From assembly GCA_015233395.1 (NCBI GenBank), contig JADFXV010000001.1:1-64000 (forward strand): a DNA stretch of 64,000 nucleotides. The letters run 5' to 3'. Of this stretch, positions 41,306 through 50,689 are shown piece by piece. A program made the position numbers and the translations under genes. Position 1 is the stretch's first letter; every line of letters begins with the position of its first letter. This stretch comes from Desulfovibrionaceae bacterium (GTDB lineage Bacteria; Desulfobacterota; Desulfovibrionia; Desulfovibrionales; Desulfovibrionaceae). Under the pieces are notes generated by a model, which saw only the letters and a program-made list of their open reading frames with translations, was not told the DNA's origin and searched no databases.

Positions 41306-41911
41306 ATGTCCCAGACCAGGCTCCTTTCCATCTCGGCGATCGCCAAAGACCTGGGCCAGCCAGAGTCCACGCTGCACTACTGGAAAAACCGGTTTGAACC
41401 GTTTTTGCCGAGCATGGGGCAGGGACGCCACAAACGTTTCCGGACGCAAGCCGTGGAAGTGTTTCGTCGCATCGGCGAGCTTTTACGCTCGGGCATGTCG
41501 ACCGAGGATGTGCGCGAGGAACTCGGCCGCAGCTTCCCGGTCAATGTGGAAACCGGAGGAATGCCGGACGGACTGCCGGACCGCCAGGGGCAGGGCCAGG
41601 CCCAGGCCATGGCCGAGATGGCCGCCGCGATCGGGATGGAGATCGCCAAGGCCATCGGTTCGCATTTGAGCGGGCTTTTGGCGGGTGGCCCCCAGACTGC
41701 ATTGGCCCCGGCCGACGCCGAGGGGCTTGGAGACGAGCTGGACATGGCCAGGGAAGAACTCGCCGCATTGAAATCGCAAAACCGCGATATGGAAAGCAAG
41801 CTCGCGGTATTTGAGGCGGAATTGGTGCGGCTGCGCAAGGACTCCCGGGAGATGGAGAAATACCTGCTGTCAAAAATCAAGCTGGCCCCGAAGAGCCCCC
41901 AGGAATCTTAG
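41306..41911 (+). CDS. MerR-family-like transcriptional regulator
   Basis: 201 residues. An N-terminal MerR-type winged helix (LLSISAIAKDLGQPESTLHYWKNRFEPFLP, then GRHKRFRTQAVEVFRRIGELL) is followed by a glutamine/alanine-rich middle (QGQGQAQAMAEMAAAIGMEI) and a C-terminal coiled coil (DELDMAREELAALKSQNRDMES ...), which would dimerise it. No metal- or ligand-binding cysteine cluster is seen, so the signal is unknown. GGAG lies upstream of the ATG. In Desulfovibrio genomes, small MerR proteins of this kind often stand alone. It follows ppsA by 177 bases. Confidence 0.82.
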   Translation: MSQTRLLSISAIAKDLGQPESTLHYWKNRFEPFLPSMGQGRHKRFRTQAVEVFRRIGELLRSGMSTEDVREELGRSFPVNVETGGMPDGLPDRQGQGQAQAMAEMAAAIGMEIAKAIGSHLSGLLAGGPQTALAPADAEGLGDELDMAREELAALKSQNRDMESKLAVFEAELVRLRKDSREMEKYLLSKIKLAPKSPQES

Positions 41912-42002
41912 GCCGATAGGATTTCTCTGTAAGCCCGGCGCCCGGCGCCCGGCCGCTGGCCCGAAGCCGCGCCGGTTCGCCAAAAAAATACGCCTTGCGC
42001 GG

Positions 42003-43307
42003 TCAGTTTGAATGCCCGCGTTCTTTTTCCGGTAAAAAAGCCGCCAAAGTGTCTTCTATCTGCCTCACCGCGAGCAGGGCCGCCTTGTCGAGGGCTTCCT
42101 TGGACAGGCGCAAGGGCAGCCTAATCCCGGGAGCCAGCGGGGGGACGAGGCATTCGGCGCTTGAACCGATTTCCAGGGCGTTGGCCAGGATGTCGGCTAC
42201 ATGGATGAGGCAAGATTCCGGCGCAGCCGTCGCGTCCGGATTGTGATGGAGGTTCACGGTGTTTTCCAGTGTCGCCGGGAATCGCCAACTGGCCATCAGC
42301 GCCGCGCCGGCATGGGCGTGGTTGTAGCCGAAGACTTCATTTTCGGCGTCGAACAAGAGACGGGATTGGACTTTGGCCAGGCACTGGGCTTTATAGCAAG
42401 GCCCGGGCTGGCCGGCGATCATGACCAGGCGTCCGATGTCGTGAAGCAGCCCGCTGACGAAGGCGCGCTCGGCGATGTTCTTGTCGATCATGGCGGCCAG
42501 GGTGCCGGCGATGATGCCGCAAGCCACGCTGTGTTTCCAAAATTCCCGCGGATCGAGCAGTCCGGGCGGGATATTGCGAAACATCGACGTCACCGACAGG
42601 CCCATGGCCAAAGTCCCCAACTGCTTACTGCCGACGATGGTCACGGCCCGCGACAGCGTGTCCACTTTCGCCACAAAGCCGTAATAGGAGCTGTTGACCA
42701 AGCGCAAGAGTTTGGCGGACAGTCCGGGATCAAGCGCGATGGCCTCGGCCGCCTCTTCCGGCGTGCTCAGGGGATTTTGCACAACGGCGTTGATCTTGGC
42801 CAGCACGCTGGGCAGGGACAAGATGTTGCTGCGGCTGTCGATCAAATCGGCCAAAGCCGGCGGAGCGGAGGTCAGGGCGACGCAGGCTTTGGCTTCAATG
42901 TCCGTGGGTATAAGACAGGAATCGTCGATGGCCGTCTGTTTGTTCAAATACATGCTTTTGGCTTTGTGAGCCACGGCCAGACGAAAGATCTCGCGCATGA
43001 TTTCGTCGCGCAGGTCGGTCTTTTTGAAGCGTTTGACTGCATGCGCCTTGGCTGCGGCGATGATTTCCGGCGGTATCTTGGTCTTGCGCCCCGGGGCTTT
43101 TCCCGCACTGGCCGGGCCTGCATGCTCTTGAAGACTTTCGGCGCTGGGTTCTATGTCGGCCTCGATGACCCCCCAGCGCTTGAGGTTGCCGAGATGGGCC
43201 TCGGTCAACACCGTTGCCTTGGGCAGCAGAAAAACTCCTTTTTCGTTGAGCAGGTCGCTAGCCAGCGTCATACCCGGTTTGAGCCGGGATATCGGGGTGA
43301 TGACCAT
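42003..43307 (-). CDS. HDOD-domain signalling protein
   Basis: 434 residues. The N-terminal region (MVITPISRLKPGMTLASDLLNEKGVFLLPKA) is the short domain often found before HD-type phosphodiesterases. The HDOD domain (about 160-360) has LPSVLAKINAVVQNPLST, AIALDPGLSAKLLRLVNSSYYG, VGSKQLGTLAMGL, FWKHSVACGII and FVSGLLHDIGRLV. HDOD domains resemble HD-GYP domains but generally bind signals or protein partners instead of hydrolysing c-di-GMP; several metal-ligand positions are kept here (HDIG), so activity cannot be ruled out. The gene is convergent with the MerR-like gene and divergent from purA. Confidence 0.85.
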   Translation of the reverse strand: MVITPISRLKPGMTLASDLLNEKGVFLLPKATVLTEAHLGNLKRWGVIEADIEPSAESLQEHAGPASAGKAPGRKTKIPPEIIAAAKAHAVKRFKKTDLRDEIMREIFRLAVAHKAKSMYLNKQTAIDDSCLIPTDIEAKACVALTSAPPALADLIDSRSNILSLPSVLAKINAVVQNPLSTPEEAAEAIALDPGLSAKLLRLVNSSYYGFVAKVDTLSRAVTIVGSKQLGTLAMGLSVTSMFRNIPPGLLDPREFWKHSVACGIIAGTLAAMIDKNIAERAFVSGLLHDIGRLVMIAGQPGPCYKAQCLAKVQSRLLFDAENEVFGYNHAHAGAALMASWRFPATLENTVNLHHNPDATAAPESCLIHVADILANALEIGSSAECLVPPLAPGIRLPLRLSKEALDKAALLAVRQIEDTLAAFLPEKERGHSN

Positions 43308-43348
43308 GCGGCCAACCTATTCCGTTTAAAGCCAACTTGCAACGGTCA

Positions 43349-44726
<1,378 letters not shown>

Positions 44727-44759
44727 ACGGCCGGCGGACGACGGCCGGGCGCAAAACGT

Positions 44760-45716
44760 ATGGACCGGGAACAACTTGTCGTAAGCCCTGGCGGGCAAGC
44801 CTCGCTGACAACCCTGGACAGCGAGCCGGCTATACGCAAATCGTCCCCGCCGTCCCCGTGGGCGATCCCGCCGCGTTTGTCGGTTCTCGCCGGCCGGCTG
44901 GACAGGCTCGCCTTTTCGCCTCCTCAGGCCATGCTTTTTGAAGGCGGGGACGCCGATGACCGCATATTCATGGCGCTCTACTGGGCCGCGCGCCTGAATT
45001 GTCAGGCTGAAGTCCCTCCATGCGGCCTTTGCGCCTCGTGCATCCAGATTGCTCAAAAGGTGCATCTCGACCTGATCGTGTTCGACGGCCGCGAAGGCGC
45101 GATCAAGGTCGATCATGTCCGCGATATCCGGATCAAAGCGCTCGAACCGCCTCGCGGTCCGGGCGCCCGGGTGATTGTTCTGGCCGAGGCCCAGGAGTTG
45201 ACCATCGAAGCGGCCAACGCGCTGCTCAAGTCCATGGAAGAGCCCAGGCCCGGCAACTGTTTCGTTCTGCTCGCGCCGCTTCGCGAGCGGCTCTTGCCGA
45301 CGCTGGTTTCCAGATCCTGGGTCATGAGCCTGCCCTGGGCGCTCAACCTGGATGGCGCCGCGAGCCCGGCCGCGTCCGAGGAAATGGACCAGTGGCTTGC
45401 GGCCTTCGCCGGTTTCGTGCGCTCCGGGACGGGTTGGTTTGAACGGACCGCGATCAAGGGCAGAGTGCCTAGGCAAACGGCGGCGGGCATATTGCTGGCA
45501 ATGGAGCGCGAAGTGGCCAGGGCCTTGATCGGAGGCCATCCCCCTTCCGGGGCGGGAGATTTTTTCGCCTGCCTGGAAGCCCGCGAACTGCGCCGTTTGG
45601 ACGAGATCTTGCGCGAATCCCAGGAGGCGGTCACGGCCATGGTCAATCCCTCTCTTGTCCTGGATCGCTTGGCGGTGCGCGTTTATAACTGGACACGGGA
45701 CTTTTCTTCCGATTAA
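44760..45716 (+). CDS. holB: DNA polymerase III delta-prime subunit
   Basis: 318 residues. It belongs to the clamp-loader AAA+ family: zinc module CGLCASC near residue 88, VDHVRDIRIKALEPPRGPGARVIVLAEAQELTIEAANALLKSMEEP, NCFVLLAPLRERLLPTLVSRSW. The nucleotide-binding loop is degenerate (FEGGDADDRIF lacks GKT), which is normal for delta-prime, a rigid stator without ATPase activity. The C-terminal third (about 220-318) is the collar-type helical domain. It lies between purA and the LytTR gene, 8 bases before the latter. Confidence 0.88.
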   Translation: MDREQLVVSPGGQASLTTLDSEPAIRKSSPPSPWAIPPRLSVLAGRLDRLAFSPPQAMLFEGGDADDRIFMALYWAARLNCQAEVPPCGLCASCIQIAQKVHLDLIVFDGREGAIKVDHVRDIRIKALEPPRGPGARVIVLAEAQELTIEAANALLKSMEEPRPGNCFVLLAPLRERLLPTLVSRSWVMSLPWALNLDGAASPAASEEMDQWLAAFAGFVRSGTGWFERTAIKGRVPRQTAAGILLAMEREVARALIGGHPPSGAGDFFACLEARELRRLDEILRESQEAVTAMVNPSLVLDRLAVRVYNWTRDFSSD

Positions 45717-45724
45717 GTTTTTCC

Positions 45725-46591
45725 ATGACTCAACTCAGGACACTTCTGCTCCACCCAAGTGAGGACGTGCGCGGGACCTTGCGCCTGATGCTGCGTCGCG
45801 CCGAGTTCATCAAAGTGTTGGGAGAGGCCGTGTCCGCCTTCGAGGCCATGGAGCTTCTGGAGGCGATCCCATATTCCCTTTTTTTCGTGGGCGTGGACTT
45901 GCCGGACGGGGTCAGCGGCCTGGAACTGGCTCAGATGCTCCACAAGCGCAAAAGCAAGCCAGCCTTGGTTTTTATCGCCCCGGACGAAAGTTTGGCCTAC
46001 CGGGCTTTTGAACTCGGGGCCCTGGATTATCTGCTGTATCCTTTTTCCGAGGAACGCCTGGCCGGGGCCATTGAGCGCCTGCGCCAACTGCGGCCGGGCT
46101 TTCGGCAAGCGGCGCAGCCGTATGCCTGGCCCGAACCGGTCTCGGACGACGAGGAGGAAATGGTCAAGCTGCCGCTTACGGACGATGAAAGCGAGGACCG
46201 CTTCATCTCGGCTTTGCGGCAGGCCTGGGACTTCAAACAGCGCGAAAAGCCCCGGGAGATGGATAAGCTCCCCATCAGCCTCGACGGCCGCACCATTTTT
46301 TTACCCTACAGCGAGATCGTCTTTGTCGAGGCCAACGAGGACTATTCCTATATCCACACGGGAGCCCAGAAGTATCTCACTTCCTACCGGGTCAAGAATC
46401 TCGAAGAGCGCTTCAAACCCCACCGGTTTTTCAGGGTGCACCGGAAATATTTGGTCAATCTGGACATGGTGACCGAGATCGCTTCCCTGCCCGGGAGCAA
46501 CTTCATGCTGCGCACGACGGGCAAAACCCGGCTGGAGCTTCCTGTCGGCCGCCGCCGGGTGGCGGAGCTTAAGCAGATCCTCGGACTGTAA
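45725..46591 (+). CDS. LytTR-type response regulator with an atypical receiver
   Basis: 288 residues: receiver (1-120), a linker rich in acidic residues (130-165), and a C-terminal LytTR DNA-binding domain (about 180-288: ISLDGRTIFLPYSEIVFVEANEDYSYIHT, LEERFKPHRFFRVHRKYLVNL). The receiver is degenerate: HPSED stands where the acidic pair should be, the presumed phosphoacceptor is in VDLPDG, and the switch Lys is replaced by Tyr in LLYPFSEE. Control by phosphorylation is therefore doubtful. No kinase gene is adjacent. It sits inside the purA-queA run with 8- and 9-base gaps, which is unusual for a regulator. Confidence 0.85.
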   Translation: MTQLRTLLLHPSEDVRGTLRLMLRRAEFIKVLGEAVSAFEAMELLEAIPYSLFFVGVDLPDGVSGLELAQMLHKRKSKPALVFIAPDESLAYRAFELGALDYLLYPFSEERLAGAIERLRQLRPGFRQAAQPYAWPEPVSDDEEEMVKLPLTDDESEDRFISALRQAWDFKQREKPREMDKLPISLDGRTIFLPYSEIVFVEANEDYSYIHTGAQKYLTSYRVKNLEERFKPHRFFRVHRKYLVNLDMVTEIASLPGSNFMLRTTGKTRLELPVGRRRVAELKQILGL

Positions 46592-46600
46592 GACCTTTTC

Positions 46601-47698
46601 ATGCCGCATTCTTCCCCTATACCGGCCTTCGATCTCGAGGCCTATGATTTCGACTTGCCCGCGCAGTCCATCGCCGCCTACCCCAGCGCCGAGCGTGAGG
46701 ACTCAAGGCTCATGGTGCTGCGCCGGGGGGGCGGGGTGGAGGCCGAGGCGGCCGTTGCCGATTTGGCCGGTTTCTTGCCGCCCGAATGCTTGCTCGTGGC
46801 CAACAATACAAAGGTCGTGCCCGCCAGGGTCAGGGGGCGAAGGCCCAGCGGCGGGGCGGTCGAATTTTTGCTCTTGACGCCGCCCGTCCTGCTTACGCCG
46901 GAGGCAAGTTCGCAAACCGGCCGGCATCGGGCTCACGCGCAAGGGCTCGTGCGCGCCTCCAGGGGCCCAAGGCGAGGGGAGGTCATCGAATTTTCCTCTG
47001 AGTTCGCCGTGGAGATCGCCGTCTCTCTCGGCTTCGGTCGCTTCGAGGTCATCTTGCATTGGTCCGGGGATTTGGTCGCGATATTGGAGCGTATCGGGAG
47101 CGTCCCCTTGCCGCCGTATATCCGGCGCGAAGCCGAAGAGCGCGACAAGGCCAGGTACCAGACGATCTACGCCCGGGACGATAAGGCCGGCTCGTCCGCC
47201 GCGCCGACCGCCGGCCTGCATTTTTCTCCGAGGCTGCGCCGGGAACTTGAAGGGCGCGGTATCGGCTGGGCCGAAGTCACCTTGCATGTGGGCTACGGCA
47301 CGTTTTCGCCGGTCCGCGCTCGGGACATCCGCGAACACGCCATGCACCGCGAGCATATCGAGATTTCCCGGGAGACGGCCCAAGCGGTCGCGCTGGCCAA
47401 AACCCAGGGCCGCCCGGTGGTCGCGGTCGGCACCACCAGTGTAAGGGCCCTGGAGGGCGCGTACCGGGCCTGCGGGGAATTGCGGGAGTACCGGGGCGAG
47501 ACGGATATTTTCATCTCGCCTGGATATGAGTTCGGAGTCGTCGACCAGTGCATTACAAATTTCCATTTGCCTAAATCCTCGCTGCTCATTATGGTGTGCG
47601 CCCTGGCCGGCAGGCAAACCGTTCTGAGCGGCTATGACCGGGCCGTCCGCTCGGGCTACCGATTTTTTTCCTACGGAGACGCCATGCTGATCCTGTGA
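46601..47698 (+). CDS. queA: S-adenosylmethionine:tRNA ribosyltransferase-isomerase
   Basis: 365 residues. QueA uses SAM to make epoxyqueuosine at tRNA wobble positions. Motifs: YDFDLPAQSIAAYP, DSRLMVL, LLVANNTKVVPARVRGRRPSGG, PLPPYIRREAEERDKARYQTIYA, SAAPTAGLHFSPRLRRELE, LHVGYGTFSPVRARDIREHAMH and ITNFHLPKSSLLIMVCALAG. It begins 9 bases after the LytTR stop. No other queuosine gene is nearby. A GC-rich palindrome follows at 47711-47745 that may end the unit. Confidence 0.93.
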   Translation: MPHSSPIPAFDLEAYDFDLPAQSIAAYPSAEREDSRLMVLRRGGGVEAEAAVADLAGFLPPECLLVANNTKVVPARVRGRRPSGGAVEFLLLTPPVLLTPEASSQTGRHRAHAQGLVRASRGPRRGEVIEFSSEFAVEIAVSLGFGRFEVILHWSGDLVAILERIGSVPLPPYIRREAEERDKARYQTIYARDDKAGSSAAPTAGLHFSPRLRRELEGRGIGWAEVTLHVGYGTFSPVRARDIREHAMHREHIEISRETAQAVALAKTQGRPVVAVGTTSVRALEGAYRACGELREYRGETDIFISPGYEFGVVDQCITNFHLPKSSLLIMVCALAGRQTVLSGYDRAVRSGYRFFSYGDAMLIL

Positions 47699-47796
47699 TT
47701 CAGGAGCCTGGCGGCGCCAAGGCGCACGGCGCCCTTGGTCGGCAAAGCTGACCGGGGAGGCTGCGAATGCGTCGCCCAAGGAGCAAAGGAGCGCAC

Positions 47797-48072
47797 ATGT
47801 CACGCGTTGTATTTTTGAAAGAGCGTTGCAAAGGGTGTTTGCTGTGCACCCAGGTCTGTCCGAAGGGGATCATCGCCCTTTCCGGCGAGATGAACCAGCA
47901 GGGCTACAAGATCGTGGAAGTCGCTCCCGGGAAAATGGAGCAGTGCACGGGTTGCGCCAGTTGCGCCATGATCTGCCCGGATACGGTCATCACCGTGTAC
48001 AAGACGGTCAAGCCCGGCCAGCCGGTCAAGCCGGGCGAGCCAGGCGAGGAGGTCGCTCGTGTCAACGGGTAA
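47797..48072 (+). CDS. Two-cluster 4Fe-4S ferredoxin subunit (delta) of 2-oxoacid:ferredoxin oxidoreductase
   Basis: 91 residues from the ATG at 47797, with AAGGAG upstream. Two complete 4Fe-4S motifs are visible: CKGCLLCTQVCPKGII and CTGCASCAMICPDTVI. The tail is basic and proline-rich (KPGQPVKPGEPGEE). It is the electron-relay subunit of the following alpha, beta and gamma genes; its stop overlaps the alpha start (48059) by 14 bases, so all four are translated together. Similar genes are called vorD or korD in related genomes. Confidence 0.88.
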   Translation: MSRVVFLKERCKGCLLCTQVCPKGIIALSGEMNQQGYKIVEVAPGKMEQCTGCASCAMICPDTVITVYKTVKPGQPVKPGEPGEEVARVNG

Positions 48073-49120
48073 AAAACTGTTCATCAAGGGCAACGAGGCC
48101 GTGGCGTACGGCGCCTTGGCCGCGGGCTGCAAGTGCTTCTTCGGTTATCCCATCACGCCCCAGAACGACATTCCGGAGTTCATGTCGAAGGCCATGCCGA
48201 AGGCCGGCGGACAGTTCGTCCAGGCCGAGAGCGAGGTGGCCGCGGCCAACATGCTGCTCGGCGCGGCCGCCTGCGGCGTCCGGGCCATGACCTCTTCGTC
48301 GAGCCCGGGCGTTTCGCTCAAGCAGGAAGCCATTTCCTATATGGCCGGCAGCGAACTGCCCGGGGTCATCGTCAACATGAACCGGGGGGGACCTGGCCTG
48401 GGCGACATCGGCCCGAGCCAGGGCGATTATTTCCAGTCGGTCAAGGGCGGCGGCCACGGCGACTACCGCACCCTGGTGCTGGCCCCGGGCAACTGCCAGG
48501 AAGCCTACGATCTGACCATGCTGGCCTTTGATCTGGCCTACAAGTACACCAACCCGGTCTTGATCCTGGGCGACGCCATTTTGGGCCAGATGAAGGAGCC
48601 GGTGTCCGTGGGCGAGCCGATCGCCGTGGACGAGGCCGAGGGCGGCGACTGGAAGCTGACCGGCGCCAAGGGCCGGCCGTACCGAATTCTCAAATCCCTG
48701 CACCTGGAAGAAGGCTCGCTTGCCGAGCACAACCTGAAACTCGCCGCCAAATACGAATCCATGCGAGGCGAAGTCCGCTTCGAGTCCTTCGAGACCAAGG
48801 ACGCGGAACTTGTCGTCGTGGCCTATGGCTCCATCGGCCGGATCGTCAAAACAGTGGTGCGCAAACTGCGCCAGGAAGGGCTCAAGGTCGGCCTGTTTAG
48901 GCCGATCACGCTCTATCCCTATCCGAGCGCGGCGCTGGTCGAACTGGCTCAAGAGGGCAAACGCTTTTTGACCGTCGAACACAACATGGGTCAGATGATC
49001 GAAGACGTCCGCCTGAGCCTCTGCGGCCTGGCCGATTCGGCCTTCTTCGGCTTTCCGCCGGGCAACATGCCCACGCCCGAAGACTTCGAGCAACCCGTGC
49101 GCCAGGCCCTTGGGAGGTAA
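48059..49120 (+). CDS. vorB: 2-oxoacid:ferredoxin oxidoreductase alpha subunit (VorB/KorA type)
   Basis: 353 residues with a GTG start behind GAGGAGG. Alpha-subunit features: KLFIKGNEAVAYGALAAGCKCFFGYPITPQNDIPE, FVQAESEVAAANMLLGAAACGVRAMTSSSSPG, NMNRGGPGLGDIGPSQGDYFQ, and a C-terminal domain with VAYGSIGRIVK and EHNMGQMIEDVR. The subunit pairs with beta to bind thiamine diphosphate and the 2-oxoacid. VorB (branched-chain) and KorA (2-oxoglutarate) are close; the gene size and ferredoxin-first order favour the Vor type, but substrate is not proven. Confidence 0.87.
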   Translation: MSTGKKLFIKGNEAVAYGALAAGCKCFFGYPITPQNDIPEFMSKAMPKAGGQFVQAESEVAAANMLLGAAACGVRAMTSSSSPGVSLKQEAISYMAGSELPGVIVNMNRGGPGLGDIGPSQGDYFQSVKGGGHGDYRTLVLAPGNCQEAYDLTMLAFDLAYKYTNPVLILGDAILGQMKEPVSVGEPIAVDEAEGGDWKLTGAKGRPYRILKSLHLEEGSLAEHNLKLAAKYESMRGEVRFESFETKDAELVVVAYGSIGRIVKTVVRKLRQEGLKVGLFRPITLYPYPSAALVELAQEGKRFLTVEHNMGQMIEDVRLSLCGLADSAFFGFPPGNMPTPEDFEQPVRQALGR

Positions 49121-49121
49121 C

Positions 49122-49883
49122 ATGACCGAGAAAATCGCTTTTGAGCGGCCAAAGCCCTTGGCCGACCGGGCCACGCATTACTGCCCGGGATGCTCCCACG
49201 GCATCGTCCACCGGCTGGTGGCCGAGACTCTCCAGGACATGGATCTGGTGGAAAACACCATCGCCGTGAGCGCCATCGGCTGTTCCGTGTTTTTATACAA
49301 CTACATCATGGTCGATACCGTCGAAGCCCCGCACGGCCGCGCCCCGGCCGTGGCCACCGGCGTCAAGCGCGCCCGGCCGGACCGCTTCGTCTTCACCTAC
49401 CAGGGCGACGGCGATCTGGCCTCCATCGGCATGGCCGAGATCATGCACTGCGCCAATCGAGGCGAACGGGTCTCGGTGGTGTTCGTCAACAACACCATCT
49501 ACGGAATGACCGGAGGCCAGATGGCCCCGACCACCCTGGTCGGCCAGAAGACCACCACCTGCCCCTCGGGCCGCTGCCGCGACAGCGAAGGCATGCCCAT
49601 CCGCATGGCCGAGATCATCGCCTCGCTCGGCGGCACGGCCTACGCGTCGCGCGTGGCCGTGGACACCATCAAACATCTGAACCAAGCCAAGAAGGCCCTG
49701 CGCAAGGCCTTCGAGGTCCAGGTCAACGGGCTGGGATTTGGCTTCGTGGAATTTCTCGCCACCTGCCCGACCAACTGGAAAATGAGTTCGATTGACGCCA
49801 ATAAGCGTATCGCCGAGGAAATGATCCCCTATTTCCCTTTGGGCGATTTCAAGGACGTCACCACCGGCAAGGGGGTGTGCTAA
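49122..49883 (+). CDS. 2-oxoacid:ferredoxin oxidoreductase beta subunit, thiamine-diphosphate binding
   Basis: 253 residues from the ATG at 49122, with GGGAGG upstream. The ThDP motif is clear: YQGDGDLASIGMAEIMHCANRGERVSVVF ending NNTIYGMTGGQMAPTT. Cluster cysteines include HYCPGCSHG and GCSVF, plus a cysteine pair in TTTCPSGRCRD. It catalyses oxidative decarboxylation of the 2-oxoacid to its CoA ester together with the alpha subunit. It starts one base after the alpha stop and ends one base before the gamma start. Confidence 0.88.
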   Translation: MTEKIAFERPKPLADRATHYCPGCSHGIVHRLVAETLQDMDLVENTIAVSAIGCSVFLYNYIMVDTVEAPHGRAPAVATGVKRARPDRFVFTYQGDGDLASIGMAEIMHCANRGERVSVVFVNNTIYGMTGGQMAPTTLVGQKTTTCPSGRCRDSEGMPIRMAEIIASLGGTAYASRVAVDTIKHLNQAKKALRKAFEVQVNGLGFGFVEFLATCPTNWKMSSIDANKRIAEEMIPYFPLGDFKDVTTGKGVC

Positions 49884-49884
49884 C

Positions 49885-50427
49885 ATGTACCAGGATGTCA
49901 TCATCGCCGGTTTCGGCGGCCAGGGCGTGCTCCTGATCGGCAACCTGCTGGCCTATGCGGCCATGGACCAGGGTCTGAACGTGACCTACATACCGGTTTA
50001 CGGCGCGGAGATGCGCGGCGGTACGGCCAACTGCACCGTGGTGATCTCCGATGAGGAAATCGGTTCGCCAATCATCCACCGTCCCATCGGCCTGATCGCC
50101 ATGAACCGCCCGTCGCTCGACAAGTTTCAGGCCCGGCTCAAAGATGGCGGCGTCATGATCGTCAACAGCTCGCTGATCGACCCGGGGCTGGCCGAAAAGA
50201 CGCGCATCAAGACGTTTATGGTCCCCATGAACCAGATCGCCGATTCGATGGGCAATCCCAGGCTGGTCAATATGGTGGCCATCGGCGCATTTATCCAGGC
50301 TTCGGGCGCCATGCCGGTGGAAACCGTGGTCAAGAGTCTTGGCCAGGTGATTTCGCCCCACTACAAACATATGATTCCTCAAAACGCCGAGGCCATCGAG
50401 GCTGGCGCCAAGGCGGCCAGGGGATAA
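49885..50427 (+). CDS. 2-oxoacid:ferredoxin oxidoreductase gamma subunit
   Basis: 180 residues, the normal gamma size. [59 protein letters not shown] is the family core; [24 protein letters not shown] is the typical middle. It completes the delta-alpha-beta-gamma operon, whose enzyme breaks down branched-chain or other 2-oxoacids to CoA thioesters while reducing ferredoxin, a fit with the branched-chain-type importer in this window. The 262 bases that follow hold GC-rich palindromes and T-tracts but no gene I trust. Confidence 0.88.
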   Translation: MYQDVIIAGFGGQGVLLIGNLLAYAAMDQGLNVTYIPVYGAEMRGGTANCTVVISDEEIGSPIIHRPIGLIAMNRPSLDKFQARLKDGGVMIVNSSLIDPGLAEKTRIKTFMVPMNQIADSMGNPRLVNMVAIGAFIQASGAMPVETVVKSLGQVISPHYKHMIPQNAEAIEAGAKAARG

Positions 50428-50689
50428 GTTTTATTTGCCGGCTTGTGGCCGCGCGCCGCCGCGCGCCGGCTGGTCTCCGGCCAGGTCGACAGGCAAGCTC
50501 CGGGCAGTTGGATTTGGCCTGCCCGGGCAAGAACCTGGATCGTGGCTTGGGCGGCGAGCCCCCGTGTCCCCTTGCTTTTTTTCTTTTTTTCCGCCACCGC
50601 CTGTCAAGGCGGCCGGCCATGGCCGATCGTCCCGGCCCAACTCGAAATATTTAGCGCCCGCTTAAGGGCCAAGCCTCCGACCTGGGGCT

